Source: a virus. From it: a stretch of DNA of 27,498 nucleotides. Below are positions 1 to 6,673 of the stretch, one piece after another. Numbering within the stretch: the first letter of the stretch is position 1; each line of letters opens with the position of its first letter. Location: positions 1-27,498 of IMG/VR virus record IMGVR_UViG_3300032293_001716. One strand, given 5' to 3'. A program made the translations under genes and the position numbers. The notes under the pieces are model-generated. The model saw only the letters and a program-made list of their open reading frames with translations, was not told the DNA's origin and did no database searches.

Positions 1-720
1 GGCGTGCGCCTCGGCGTCGGGAATGGACGTCGCCGAGACGATCCCCGGCCCGTGAGCGTGCGCCTCGATCAACCGAACGCACACGTCGTCGCAGTCGTCG
101 AGGCCCTCCCCGTCGAAGTTGATCGGCAAGAAGGGCACGAGCACACCGTCCCGAAGCGCCTGCCGGTACCCGTACCGGAACACGACCTCGTCGAAGAGCC
201 CGAGCGCCTCCCGCTCGTCGGAACGGTAAGGCGTCGCCGTGAAGCCCACGACCCGGAGCGGTGCGAGCACGGCGATCGCCGCCTTGAGCTCCTTGGCTTC
301 GCTGTTGTGCGCCTCGTCGATGACGAGCATCGAGCACGCCCGGCCGGCCGCTTCGAGCGTGGCGGCAAGCCGCGGGAGGCTGGCCCCACAACAGACGATC
401 ACGAGCCGGTCCGAGTCCTTGCGGTTCGCGAAGAACTCCCCGACCAGCCCCGCCCCGACGCGCCGCGCGATCGTCGCCGCGAGCTGCACAACGAGAGCTT
501 GCCGGGGTGCGACGACGACGACGACACGCCCGAGCCGCTCGGCCTTCGGGATCGCGAGGTTCACGATCTCGGCCTGTAGGATGCTCTTACCGCCGCCGGT
601 CACGACCCCAACGAGGCCGCGCCGGTTGGCTCGGATCGCGTCGACCACGAGCGGGAGCGCCTCGGCCTGCCACGCACGAGGCCGGACGGGCGCGCCTTCC
701 CACGGGGTGCGTTCAGTCAT
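1..720 (-). CDS. DEAH-box SF2 DNA helicase, partial (C-terminus beyond left edge)
   Basis: This is the N-terminal 240 residues of a superfamily 2 helicase; the frame is open to base 1, so the C-terminal part is missing. The motifs run in the right order: a Q-motif-like RAWQAEAL near residue 16, Walker A TGGGKS at 41-46, motif II DEAH at 135-138, and motif III FTATP at 160-164. The segment GIVSATSIPDAEA near residue 227 looks like the start of the second RecA-like domain. Enzymes of this kind translocate on or unwind DNA using ATP, and phage versions usually sit with replication or recombination genes. The ATG at 718-720 follows a GGGGTGG stretch and overlaps the previous gene by 8 bp, so it should be co-transcribed with the regulator at 1306-1557. 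The family call is firm. The exact role (replication, recombination or restriction-like) cannot be fixed without the rest. Confidence 0.9.
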   Translation of the reverse strand, partial: MTERTPWEGAPVRPRAWQAEALPLVVDAIRANRRGLVGVVTGGGKSILQAEIVNLAIPKAERLGRVVVVVAPRQALVVQLAATIARRVGAGLVGEFFANRKDSDRLVIVCCGASLPRLAATLEAAGRACSMLVIDEAHNSEAKELKAAIAVLAPLRVVGFTATPYRSDEREALGLFDEVVFRYGYRQALRDGVLVPFLPINFDGEGLDDCDDVCVRLIEAHAHGPGIVSATSIPDAEAHA

Positions 721-1309
721 GATCCACCCCAACCACGGAACGGGCGAGCTCCACGAGCCAATCCGCAAAGGCGGGAGGCGTGAGGTGGCGCTTGTGCGCA
801 CCCATGCGCTCAACCATCGGCCGAAGTTTTGGATCTCGCTTGCGTGCTTCGATTCCTCCACTCGCAGGCCGTGCCGTCGTTGGCCTTGGTGGCATCGGAG
901 GAACCGAAGCACCGACCACGTACAACCACGTCGGCTTGACCGCTTCGTGCCCCCAAAACCATTGCTCGATCGCGAGCGTGAACCCACCGTGGGCGTCGGG
1001 AAGTCCTCCGGGTGGCGGCATTCTGCACGCTTGCCATAGTCTGCTATCGGCCGGGTGTTCGAGCACACCGCCCCACGTCCGCACCTGCTCGACGGCAAGC
1101 GGCCCGAGCCACTCTTGAGCGAGCAAGGCCGCGCCGCACATATGGCGCAGCCGACCCCACGGGCCACACGGTGGATGCGCCACGACGGGCCACGGCCCGG
1201 CATACCGCGAGGCGTCGCGCGCCTCGTCCCACACGTCGACCCCGTGGATCGCCCGGTAGGGCCCTCGCTCCCCGTCGACGTACAACGCGGCGACCGTGCC
1301 CGTGCTCAC
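713..1309 (-). CDS. Phage protein with PPC motif, cytosine methyltransferase-like, function unproven
   Basis: The protein has 198 residues. Near residue 45 it has AHPPCGPWG, which resembles the catalytic Pro-Pro-Cys loop of C5-cytosine methyltransferases. Other motifs are GGVLEHP near 80, EQWFWGH near 115 and a C-terminal TPPAFADWLVELAR. It closely resembles a type of hypothetical protein often seen in phages and prophages. I see no clear N-terminal SAM-binding FxGxG motif, so it may be a degenerate or minimal methyltransferase, or unrelated to one. The GTG start overlaps the stop of the upstream regulator by 4 bp (GTGA), and the 3' end overlaps the helicase start by 8 bp, so expression is translationally coupled. 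The coding call is strong; the enzymatic call is weak. Confidence 0.8.
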   Translation of the reverse strand: MSTGTVAALYVDGERGPYRAIHGVDVWDEARDASRYAGPWPVVAHPPCGPWGRLRHMCGAALLAQEWLGPLAVEQVRTWGGVLEHPADSRLWQACRMPPPGGLPDAHGGFTLAIEQWFWGHEAVKPTWLYVVGASVPPMPPRPTTARPASGGIEARKRDPKLRPMVERMGAHKRHLTPPAFADWLVELARSVVGVDHD

Positions 1310-1557
1310 TCTTCGCCCCCGGTCACATTCTGGCCGGTGGCCGCGGTAGTCTCACCGGCAAGACGAAGCGCCCGATCCCGTTCCCACACGGTGGCGAACA
1401 CCGCGTCGAGGTACCGATCCAGATCGTGCGCCGAGACCTTCGTGCATCCCGTTTCCCAATGCCCGACCGTGGCGCGGGAGACCCCGAGCCGATCGGCCAC
1501 GTCCTGCTGCGTGTAGCTCGCCGCCGCACGAAGCCCCGCCAAGTAGTCGCCAACCAT
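1306..1557 (-). CDS. Cro/C1 (XRE)-type helix-turn-helix regulator
   Basis: An 83-residue DNA-binding protein with a typical XRE helix-turn-helix: YTQQDVADRLGVSRATVGHWE around residues 15-35, then a short helical tail. It has no peptidase or dimerisation domain like that of CI or LexA, so it is a small Cro-like or Clr-like regulator. The ATG at 1555-1557 follows a strong AGGGGG site five bases upstream. It is the first gene of the leftward unit and faces the early operon across an 86-bp intergenic region holding inverted repeats. Autoregulation and control of the rightward early promoter are therefore likely; that is inference. It could be the lytic/lysogenic switch protein or simply an early-gene timer. 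Confidence 0.88.
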   Translation of the reverse strand: MVGDYLAGLRAAASYTQQDVADRLGVSRATVGHWETGCTKVSAHDLDRYLDAVFATVWERDRALRLAGETTAATGQNVTGGEE

Positions 1558-1643
1558 CTGAACCCCCTATGCTCGTGAGGCTAGCTCTTTGTTATTGACA
1601 ACGCAAGCAACCCGAGCATAGAACGCACCCGAGAGAGGTGAGC
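1558..1643. promoter_or_regulatory. Divergent promoter/operator region with 9-bp inverted repeat
   Basis: This spacer lies between the leftward regulator gene and the rightward recombination operon. It holds a perfect inverted repeat, CTATGCTCG at 1567-1575 and CGAGCATAG at 1613-1621. Between the arms, TTGTTATTGACAA at 1589-1601 is a small palindrome with 4-bp arms. On the plus strand, TTGACA at 1595-1600 is followed after 18 bases by TAGAAC at 1619-1624, a reasonable -35/-10 pair whose -10 overlaps the right arm. Ribosome sites flank the region: AGGGGG for the leftward gene and GAGAGG for the rightward gene. The 9-bp arms are probably operator half-sites for the regulator at 1306-1557. Confidence 0.6.
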
Positions 1644-2300
1644 ATGAATGAACAGTCAAGCGAGCTCGGCCAGCTCGCCGCCGCGGTGGCCGCCGTCATG
1701 GGCAGCTACCGGGGCGTCGAGAAGTCGGGCGTGAACAGCTTCCACCGGTACAAGTACGCCAGCGACGCAGATCTCTTGTGGACCTTGAAGCCCGCCATGG
1801 CCACGAACGGCCTGGCCTTCGTCCTCGTCGACTGGGCGATCGTCCGCGAGAGCGAGGCCAAGACCAAGGGTGGCGGCGCGGAGCGCCTCGTGGACCTGGC
1901 CGTGACCTACCGTCTGATCCACAAGTCGGGCGAATACCTCACGATCAAGGCCCCCGGCTCGGGGCAAGACCCCGGCGATAAGGCGCTTTATAAGGCCATG
2001 ACGGGCGCGTTCAAGTATGCCCTTCGGCAGACGTTCGCCGTCCCGACCGGCGACGACCCCGAGCGTGACGAGGTCGCCCGCGTCGAGACGCTCCGCCCCG
2101 TGGCCTCGGGTGGCGCGTTCGACGTCGCCCCGATCCTCACCGCCTTCCAAGGCCTGAACCCCTCGTGGACCGGCGACCAGCTCGCCGAGCTCGTCGGCGT
2201 TTCCACCGTGGACGACCTCACCGCGGCCCACCGCGACAAGCTCAAGGCGTGCTTCAAGAACGCCCAAGCCGGAACCCTGAACCCTAGGAGCACCCCATGA
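1644..2300 (+). CDS. erf: Erf-family single-strand annealing recombinase
   Basis: A 218-residue ERF-family protein of normal length. The family signature is clear: FHRYKYASDADLL near residues 33-45, GSGQDPGDKALYKAMTGAFKY at about 105-125, and TFAVPTGDDPE at 130-140. ERF proteins bind and anneal complementary single strands and drive phage recombination, genome circularisation or concatemer formation with a partner exonuclease. I chose the ATG at 1644, five bases after GAGAGAGG, over an in-frame GTG at 1638 that lies inside that ribosome site. It opens the early operon and overlaps ssb by ATGA. With ssb and the YqaJ-type nuclease downstream it forms a self-contained recombination set. The C-terminal 70 residues are less conserved and may be an SSB- or partner-binding tail. 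Confidence 0.93.
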   Translation: MNEQSSELGQLAAAVAAVMGSYRGVEKSGVNSFHRYKYASDADLLWTLKPAMATNGLAFVLVDWAIVRESEAKTKGGGAERLVDLAVTYRLIHKSGEYLTIKAPGSGQDPGDKALYKAMTGAFKYALRQTFAVPTGDDPERDEVARVETLRPVASGGAFDVAPILTAFQGLNPSWTGDQLAELVGVSTVDDLTAAHRDKLKACFKNAQAGTLNPRSTP

Positions 2301-2704
2301 TCAACCGTGTCACTCTCGTCGGCAACCTCGGCCGCGACCCCGAGCCCCGCATCACGAACAACGGCGCGACCGTTGTGAACCTCGCGATCGCCACCTCCGA
2401 GCGCGTCAAGGACGGCGCGGGGAACTGGGTCGATCACACCGAATGGCACCGCGTGACCTGCTTCGGCACGGTCGCCGAGAGCGCCGCCAAGTTCCTCACG
2501 AAGGGCCGGCAAGTCTACGTGGAAGGCAAGCTCCGCACGTCCAAGTTTACCGCCAAGGACGGGACCGAGAAGCATTCGACCGAGGTGATCGCCGATGTGC
2601 TCAAGTTCCTCGGCGGCGTCGCCGACCGTGCGCCCGCCCCGAGTTCCACCCGCCCCGAGCCCTCCAACCGTCGCCCGGCCCCGTCCGACGACGTGCCCTT
2701 CTGA
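2297..2704 (+). CDS. ssb: Single-stranded DNA-binding protein
   Basis: A 135-residue SSB with an OB-fold running from MINRVTLVGNLGRDPE at the N-terminus through WHRVTCFG near residue 50 to YVEGKLRTSKF near 75 and the closing strand near residue 100. A low-complexity Pro/Ser/Arg linker follows, and the protein ends in the acidic tip DDVPF. That tip is the conserved hook by which bacterial-type SSBs recruit helicases, nucleases and recombinases. It coats single-stranded DNA made during replication and by the neighbouring exonuclease. Its ATG overlaps the Erf stop (ATGA), so the annealing protein and SSB are co-translated, which fits a joint role in strand annealing. Confidence 0.96.
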   Translation: MINRVTLVGNLGRDPEPRITNNGATVVNLAIATSERVKDGAGNWVDHTEWHRVTCFGTVAESAAKFLTKGRQVYVEGKLRTSKFTAKDGTEKHSTEVIADVLKFLGGVADRAPAPSSTRPEPSNRRPAPSDDVPF

Positions 2705-2712
2705 GGTCAGCC

Positions 2713-3048
2713 ATGAACGATCTGAACCATCCCCTCGTCGGGCCGGACCAAGAGACGATCCGGATCGTGAACGACCGCCGGTCGCTCCTCATGCGCTGTC
2801 GTGACGCGCGCCTTGAGCTCCCGCTTCGCGGCGAACAGTTCTCGGCCGGTTGCGGGATCTGCGTGGTGTTCACCGGCGTCGACAAGTCGATCGTGGAGGT
2901 CTACCAAGACGCCCGCGGGTACTTCTCGATCCGGTGGGAGTCCAAGAAGGTCGGCCTGCTCATGGAGCGGTCTACCGTGACCCACCACGACCTCGAAGCC
3001 GTGATCGGCGCGGCCATGGCCCTCGGCCTCGTTGTGAGGTGCCCGTGA
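2713..3048 (+). CDS. Hypothetical protein between ssb and exonuclease
   Basis: A 111-residue soluble protein that I do not recognise. It is predicted to mix strands and helices, with two cysteines in AGCGICVVF near the middle (plus a third near residue 29) and the segment YFSIRWESKKVGLL in the second half. It starts at the ATG at 2713, eight bases after the ssb stop, with GAGG just upstream. Its end overlaps the exonuclease start by GTGA. The position between ssb and a recombination nuclease suggests an accessory role in DNA metabolism, but no motif shows one. Confidence 0.8.
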   Translation: MNDLNHPLVGPDQETIRIVNDRRSLLMRCRDARLELPLRGEQFSAGCGICVVFTGVDKSIVEVYQDARGYFSIRWESKKVGLLMERSTVTHHDLEAVIGAAMALGLVVRCP

Positions 3049-4058
3049 GCACGCTCCAACAGTTCGAGAGCCGGGATGCGTGGCTTGCGGCCCGCCTCGC
3101 TGGCGACAAGATCACGGCGTCTCAGGTGCCCATGATCCTCGGCGTGAGCCCCTACGGGGGCGCGTTCGACGTGTGGGCACAACACCGGGAGCCCGACGTG
3201 TTCGACGGTCCGAGCGGCCCCCAGCTCCAAGCCGGTCTCGACGACGAACCCCGCGCCCTTGCCGAGTACGCCCGGCTCCAAGGCGTGATCGTGGAGCACA
3301 AGCGGGACGCGATGTTCGTGCATCCGAACGGGTGGGCTAGCGCCTCGCCCGACGCCCTCGTGGGGCACCTCGGAGGCGTCGAGGTGAAGCACTTCGACCA
3401 CCCGACGTGGTCGGAATGGTCCGCCTCGGGGGCCGTGTGGGCCGGCGACGAGCCGTACCCGATCCCCGAGTTCGTGGCCGTCCAAGCGTTGTGGTCGATC
3501 TACTGCTCCGGCCGGGCTTGGTGGGATGTTGTCGCCGTGCTGCCTTCGGGTCGCCGGTACCCCGACACTCGGATCTTTACGATCATGCGCCACGACCCGA
3601 CGATCAACGCGATCGTGGAGAAGGTCACGGCCTGGCGTGATCGGCACCTCGTCGGCGGGGAGCGCCCGCCCTACGACACGGGAGCCCAGCACTTCGAGGT
3701 CGTGGCGAAGCGCAACCCGCGTCCGGCTTCCGACGACGTCGTGGACGCGGACGAAGAAGCCGCCGGGATGCTCTCCCGGTATGCGGAGCTCGTCGCCGCC
3801 TCGAAGTGGGCCGACGCGGAGATCGACACGCTCAAGGGCAAGCTCGCCGAGCTGATCGGGGAGCGCAAGGGTCTCCGCGGCCCGGCCGGTTCGGTGTCGT
3901 GGGGTACGCCCACGGTGCGGAGCTCGTTGTCGTTGTCCCGCGTCGAGTCCGAAGCGCCCGACCTGCTTGAGCTGCTCAAGGCTCGCAACCTGGTCACGAC
4001 CGCCGAGACGGCCCGGCCGTGGCGCTTCACCGCGAAGAAGCCGAAGGTGGCCCCATGA
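3045..4058 (+). CDS. YqaJ-type (lambda Exo-like) recombination exonuclease
   Basis: A 337-residue PD-(D/E)xK nuclease of the YqaJ viral recombinase family. Visible family features are ITASQVPMILGVSPYGGAFDVW at about 23-44 with the Ser/Ala and G-SPY core, a helix with Glu68 (LDDEPRALAEY), and active-site residues Asp103 in SPDAL plus Glu113 and Lys115 in GVEVK. The enzyme would resect double-stranded ends to give single strands for Erf. Residues after about 230 are helical and likely coiled coil, an extension beyond the nuclease core. The GTG at 3045 is five bases after a GAGG and overlaps the upstream stop by GTGA. The same frame extends upstream with no comparable start, so the shorter form is preferred. 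Confidence 0.9.
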   Translation: MSTLQQFESRDAWLAARLAGDKITASQVPMILGVSPYGGAFDVWAQHREPDVFDGPSGPQLQAGLDDEPRALAEYARLQGVIVEHKRDAMFVHPNGWASASPDALVGHLGGVEVKHFDHPTWSEWSASGAVWAGDEPYPIPEFVAVQALWSIYCSGRAWWDVVAVLPSGRRYPDTRIFTIMRHDPTINAIVEKVTAWRDRHLVGGERPPYDTGAQHFEVVAKRNPRPASDDVVDADEEAAGMLSRYAELVAASKWADAEIDTLKGKLAELIGERKGLRGPAGSVSWGTPTVRSSLSLSRVESEAPDLLELLKARNLVTTAETARPWRFTAKKPKVAP

Positions 4059-4384
4059 AGCCCCAACGGTACGAAGCCGTCATCGGCTACGACATGGACG
4101 AGGACTGCGTAACTTGGGGCTATGGCGAGTCGTGCATCCAAGCCCTGGTGGATGCGTGCGAGCGGTTCGCGGTGGAACAGCACGAATGGATCGAGTCCGG
4201 CGAGTACGAGGCGATCTGCTACCTTGACCCGCTGCAACGCGACGAAAGCGGGAACGGTGTCATTTATGACTGGTCGGGCCGGTGGCGTTGCACCGTCACG
4301 ATCACGATCATGGACGGCGAGATTCGGTGGACGATCGGAGCCCGCCACACCTTCCGACGCCGTTCCCACGAGGTGACGCCATGA
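4055..4384 (+). CDS. Hypothetical acidic early protein
   Basis: A 109-residue protein that I do not recognise. It is acidic in the first two thirds (YDMDEDC, HEWIESGEYE), has several Trp and Tyr residues, and looks strand-rich towards the end (RWRCTVTITIMDGEIRW). The ATG overlaps the exonuclease stop by ATGA and its own stop overlaps the next gene the same way, so it is a coupled member of the early operon. It shows no membrane segment and no zinc motif. An inhibitor or adaptor role is possible but not shown. Confidence 0.78.
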   Translation: MKPQRYEAVIGYDMDEDCVTWGYGESCIQALVDACERFAVEQHEWIESGEYEAICYLDPLQRDESGNGVIYDWSGRWRCTVTITIMDGEIRWTIGARHTFRRRSHEVTP

Positions 4385-4737
4385 CCCGCGACGAAGAACA
4401 CATCGTCTACCGTCGTCGGGTGCTTCCGTCGGGCCGGTGCAAGTACGAGAAGGTCGGGCGGTACTGGGATGCCGAGGTCGTTCCGTTCGGATCGCACTTG
4501 GTCACGGTCGCCCCCGGTTGCCGTACCACGACGTACCGGATCGAACCGGCCCGCGCCGAGGTGTTGGCCGTTTGTGCGGAGCATCGCGCCGAGCTTGAAC
4601 GTGCGCTCCTGGCCCGGATCATGGCCTCGCCGTGGGCACCGGCTGATTTGGTGAGCGTCCTGTTCGACAAGCTCGGCGAAGAGTTGACGCGCAAGAAGGC
4701 CGAAGCCCTCGCCGCCACCTTGGACGCCGCGCCATGA
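4381..4737 (+). CDS. Hypothetical phage early protein
   Basis: A 118-residue soluble protein. The first half is strand-rich and basic (IVYRRRVLPSGRCKYEKVGRYWD, then GSHLVTVAPGCRTTTYRIEP). The second half is helical (RAEVLAVCAEHRAELERALLARI and a closing helix near residue 95). The first half resembles a type of hypothetical protein common in phage early regions, with a V-G-x-Y pattern followed by G-xH-L-V-x-V-x-P-G, but no function is known to me. It is joined to both neighbours by ATGA overlaps. Confidence 0.8.
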   Translation: MTRDEEHIVYRRRVLPSGRCKYEKVGRYWDAEVVPFGSHLVTVAPGCRTTTYRIEPARAEVLAVCAEHRAELERALLARIMASPWAPADLVSVLFDKLGEELTRKKAEALAATLDAAP

Positions 4738-5636
4738 CCGAACCCAAGCGCACGCCACACCGGCAAATCCAAGCCGCTCTCCGGATCGGCTACCGCGTCG
4801 CCGCGAACCTGTCGGCGGCCGGGTATCAGCTCGGCGACCCAATACCCGAGGCGTTCGCCCGTGACGTCGAGCTCTCACAGCTCGGCCGGCTTCACGGCGT
4901 GCTTCCCATGACAATCGAGCGGTGGATCTCGCTCGGGTGGGATCCGTCCAGCCCGTTCGGCCTCCGCGACCCGCACGACCCGAACAAGCCGCTCACGGGT
5001 GCGAACCCGCAAGTCGCCCGCGAGATCCAACGCGCCGCAACCGCGGCCGCATGGGCTCGGCAGAAGGCGCGACGCGCCGAAGAACGCGCCCGTGAGAGCG
5101 CCGAGCAAGCGGCCCGGCTCGTGCCATGCCGAACCATCGAAGGCTTGCGGGAGGCCGTCCTAGACGCTTCTGAGACGCCCGCCCATCACTTCGAGCTCAC
5201 CAACGCGGCCGTGTCCGCGGTTCGGGTCGGCCAGATCGATCACTTCATCGAAACGATTGAGCGCCGCGCCGCCGAGCGTGAGAAGCGCCGCGCCGTCGAG
5301 CTCGCCGAGCTTGACCGTCGACGTGCGCTTGAGGCCGCCAAGCTCGCCGCGTCCGCGGAACGGATCGCCGCCGCGTTCTCGGCCCTCCCCGTGCCGCCAC
5401 CGGTCCCGCCTCCCGAGCGAGCCAAGAAGCAAGTCACGACGGCTCGCCAGTTCGAGATCGACCGCCTCGTGCTCGACGCCCTCCAAGGTGCGATCATGCC
5501 CCTCTCCGCGATCACGCTCGGGCGTCGCCTCAAGATCCCGCCCGTGGACGTGGTCGACGCGATCATGCGCCTCGGGAAGCGCCTCGAACGGGTCGGCACG
5601 AGCTCCAACGGGGCCACCTACCGGGTGCGACCATGA
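4734..5636 (+). CDS. Double helix-turn-helix protein with coiled-coil middle, possible replication/DNA-binding protein
   Basis: A 300-residue protein with recognisable architecture but no certain family. An N-terminal helix-turn-helix-like segment lies near residues 46-68 (LGRLHGVLPMTIERWISLGW). Long Ala/Arg/Glu-rich helices, probably coiled coil, span about 98-130 and 168-215. A Pro-rich hinge follows at 219-227. A C-terminal winged-helix-like domain covers about 238-298, with an ITLGRRLKIPPVDVVDAIMRL helix pair and a closing strand ending in YRV. Two DNA-binding ends joined by a coiled coil suggest a dimer that bridges DNA, as in replication initiation or organisation proteins; this is inference. 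It is coupled by ATGA overlaps on both sides. Confidence 0.82.
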   Translation: MTEPKRTPHRQIQAALRIGYRVAANLSAAGYQLGDPIPEAFARDVELSQLGRLHGVLPMTIERWISLGWDPSSPFGLRDPHDPNKPLTGANPQVAREIQRAATAAAWARQKARRAEERARESAEQAARLVPCRTIEGLREAVLDASETPAHHFELTNAAVSAVRVGQIDHFIETIERRAAEREKRRAVELAELDRRRALEAAKLAASAERIAAAFSALPVPPPVPPPERAKKQVTTARQFEIDRLVLDALQGAIMPLSAITLGRRLKIPPVDVVDAIMRLGKRLERVGTSSNGATYRVRP

Positions 5637-5812
5637 ACCCCGAGGCCGTCCACGCTTGGCTCGTGCGGATCGAGCGCCGCGCCCACCTTGACGAGATCGT
5701 GCAGACGTTCGAGCTCCCGAGGTGGCGCGCGTTGTTGTGGCTTCGTTCTCGGCCCGACCTGTTCCAAGAAGCCCTCGGACAAGCTTGGATCGGGCTGCGC
5801 TCGCGAAACTGA
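5633..5812 (+). CDS. Small hypothetical protein, 59 residues
   Basis: A small gene starting at an ATG that overlaps the stop of the double-HTH gene (ATGA). The product is 59 residues, helical and Arg/Trp-rich (WLVRIERRAHLDEIV, then LPRWRALLWLRSRPDLF). It has no membrane span or cysteines. The 4-bp coupling, the same as in its neighbours, is the main evidence that it is real. It closes the first part of the early operon; a 91-bp gap with hairpins follows. Confidence 0.68.
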   Translation: MNPEAVHAWLVRIERRAHLDEIVQTFELPRWRALLWLRSRPDLFQEALGQAWIGLRSRN

Positions 5813-5903
5813 CCCGGAGGTATCTTCTCCTCGGGGTTGGCCTGAATGGTCGCACCTGCTACTTATGCAGCACCGGCAACCAACGCCGGGCCACGGAGGA
5901 ACC
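5813..5903 (+). promoter_or_regulatory. Early-operon internal gap with two hairpins
   Basis: This 91-bp gap interrupts an otherwise gapless operon. It holds a GC-rich imperfect stem, CCCGGAGG at 5813-5820 pairing with CCTCGGG at 5829-5835 around one bulged base. A second, perfect 5-bp stem is CCGGC 5873-5877 with GCCGG 5885-5889. There is no U-tract, so intrinsic termination is not shown. I see no convincing -35/-10 pair. A strong GGAGG precedes the next gene. It may be an attenuator, an RNA-processing site or an internal promoter. Confidence 0.35.
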
Positions 5904-6122
5904 ATGAACCGCCCCAAGACGCTCCCGACCTTCGACGACCCGCCCGTGACCCAACGGGATCGGGACGTGAACAACCTCACCGTGATCCTCGTCGTGGCCG
6001 CGGCCTTCGCGTCCTACGCGATCGGCGCGATCGGCTTCTTCGGCCCGAAGCCGTGCCAGTACCAAGCCCTGACGCCCGCGTGCTTCGCGGCCCTCACCGA
6101 AGAGGTGCACCTTGTCCGGTGA
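5904..6122 (+). CDS. Small single-span membrane protein
   Basis: A 72-residue protein. The polar N-terminus of about 22 residues is followed by a hydrophobic span at about 25-46 (LTVILVVAAAFASYAIGAIGFF). The C-terminal part has two cysteines ten residues apart (CQYQALTPAC), which could form a disulfide if it lies in the periplasm. The ATG is five bases after GGAGG. Small early membrane proteins in phages often act in superinfection exclusion or membrane takeover, but nothing here proves that. Its end overlaps the next gene by 11 bp. Confidence 0.75.
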   Translation: MNRPKTLPTFDDPPVTQRDRDVNNLTVILVVAAAFASYAIGAIGFFGPKPCQYQALTPACFAALTEEVHLVR

Positions 6123-6456
6123 GCCGATCGCCCTGCGCCTCGCCGATGAAGCGCAGCGCCTCGGCCGTCCGGACCTCGCCGACCTCTTGCGCCTTCGCCA
6201 CGAGCTCGCCGTGTTGACCTATGGCGAGGCGCTGAGCCGCGACACCGAAGCCCTCGGCGCTCACTACGGTTGCGCGGTGGCGGACGTGATGATCGACCGG
6301 TCCGCGTTGTTCGAGCGGGACGGCGACGTGACCGCGACCGAGCACGACCTCGGCCGGGCGTTGCGCCTGGTCCCGATCGGGATCGAAGAAGCTCTCGAAG
6401 CCGCGGCCATGACCGAAATGGAGATCCGCCTTCGTGGGGGCCGCATTGAGCACTAG
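6112..6456 (+). CDS. Hypothetical early protein with TTG start
   Basis: A 114-residue, largely helical, acidic protein that I do not recognise. Features are LADEAQRLGRPDLADLLRLRHELAVL in the first 35 residues and a C-terminal amphipathic helix. It begins at TTG 6112, four bases after GAGGTG, which is a good ribosome site; no ATG or GTG is better placed. It overlaps the membrane-protein gene by 11 bp and the next gene by 11 bp if that gene also starts at TTG. Confidence 0.75.
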   Translation: MSGEPIALRLADEAQRLGRPDLADLLRLRHELAVLTYGEALSRDTEALGAHYGCAVADVMIDRSALFERDGDVTATEHDLGRALRLVPIGIEEALEAAAMTEMEIRLRGGRIEH

Positions 6457-6673
6457 GCCAACCACGACGGCCGCCGCTCTCGCTCGCGAGCTCGGTTGCT
6501 CTCGGCAAACGGTGTTCCGTCTCCAATCGGACGGGCTGCTCGAAGTCCAGTTCCCCACGGGTGCGCCTCCGCGCGCCTTGCTTCCTACCTATCAAGACGT
6601 CGCCCGCGTCGAGGCCGAAAGGCTCAAGGCCGAACGCGGCGTCCTCACCTACCAATACCGGAGAATGCGATGA
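6446..6673 (+). CDS. Small helix-turn-helix protein, excisionase/MerR-like fold
   Basis: A 75-residue DNA-binding protein. TAAALARELGCSRQTVFRLQSDGLL near residues 8-32 is a good helix-turn-helix of the kind seen in excisionases and MerR-like or small-terminase-like proteins. A basic helical tail follows. The start is uncertain: TTG 6446 follows GGGGG at good spacing and gives an 11-bp overlap like the preceding junction, but GTG 6434 is an in-frame alternative that adds four residues. The stop overlaps thyX by ATGA. It could regulate early genes or act as a directionality factor; no integrase is visible in this window. Confidence 0.75.
   Translation: MSTRPTTTAAALARELGCSRQTVFRLQSDGLLEVQFPTGAPPRALLPTYQDVARVEAERLKAERGVLTYQYRRMR

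Noticed and set aside
2850-3044. N-terminal extension of the exonuclease frame upstream of 3045
   Set aside because: The extension is Arg/Pro-rich, overlaps the 2713-3048 gene, and GTG 3045 has a good ribosome site and family-consistent N-terminus.
5836-5865. TTGGCC and TACTTA as a promoter in the early gap
   Set aside because: Spacing is right, but the -10 matches the consensus at too few positions to call.
5722-5907. Frame through the early-operon gap ending with CxxC and overlapping the 5904 start by ATGA
   Set aside because: The tempting ATGA overlap and CYLC motif have no usable start codon within the gap; the only starts lie inside the 59-residue gene in another frame without a ribosome site.
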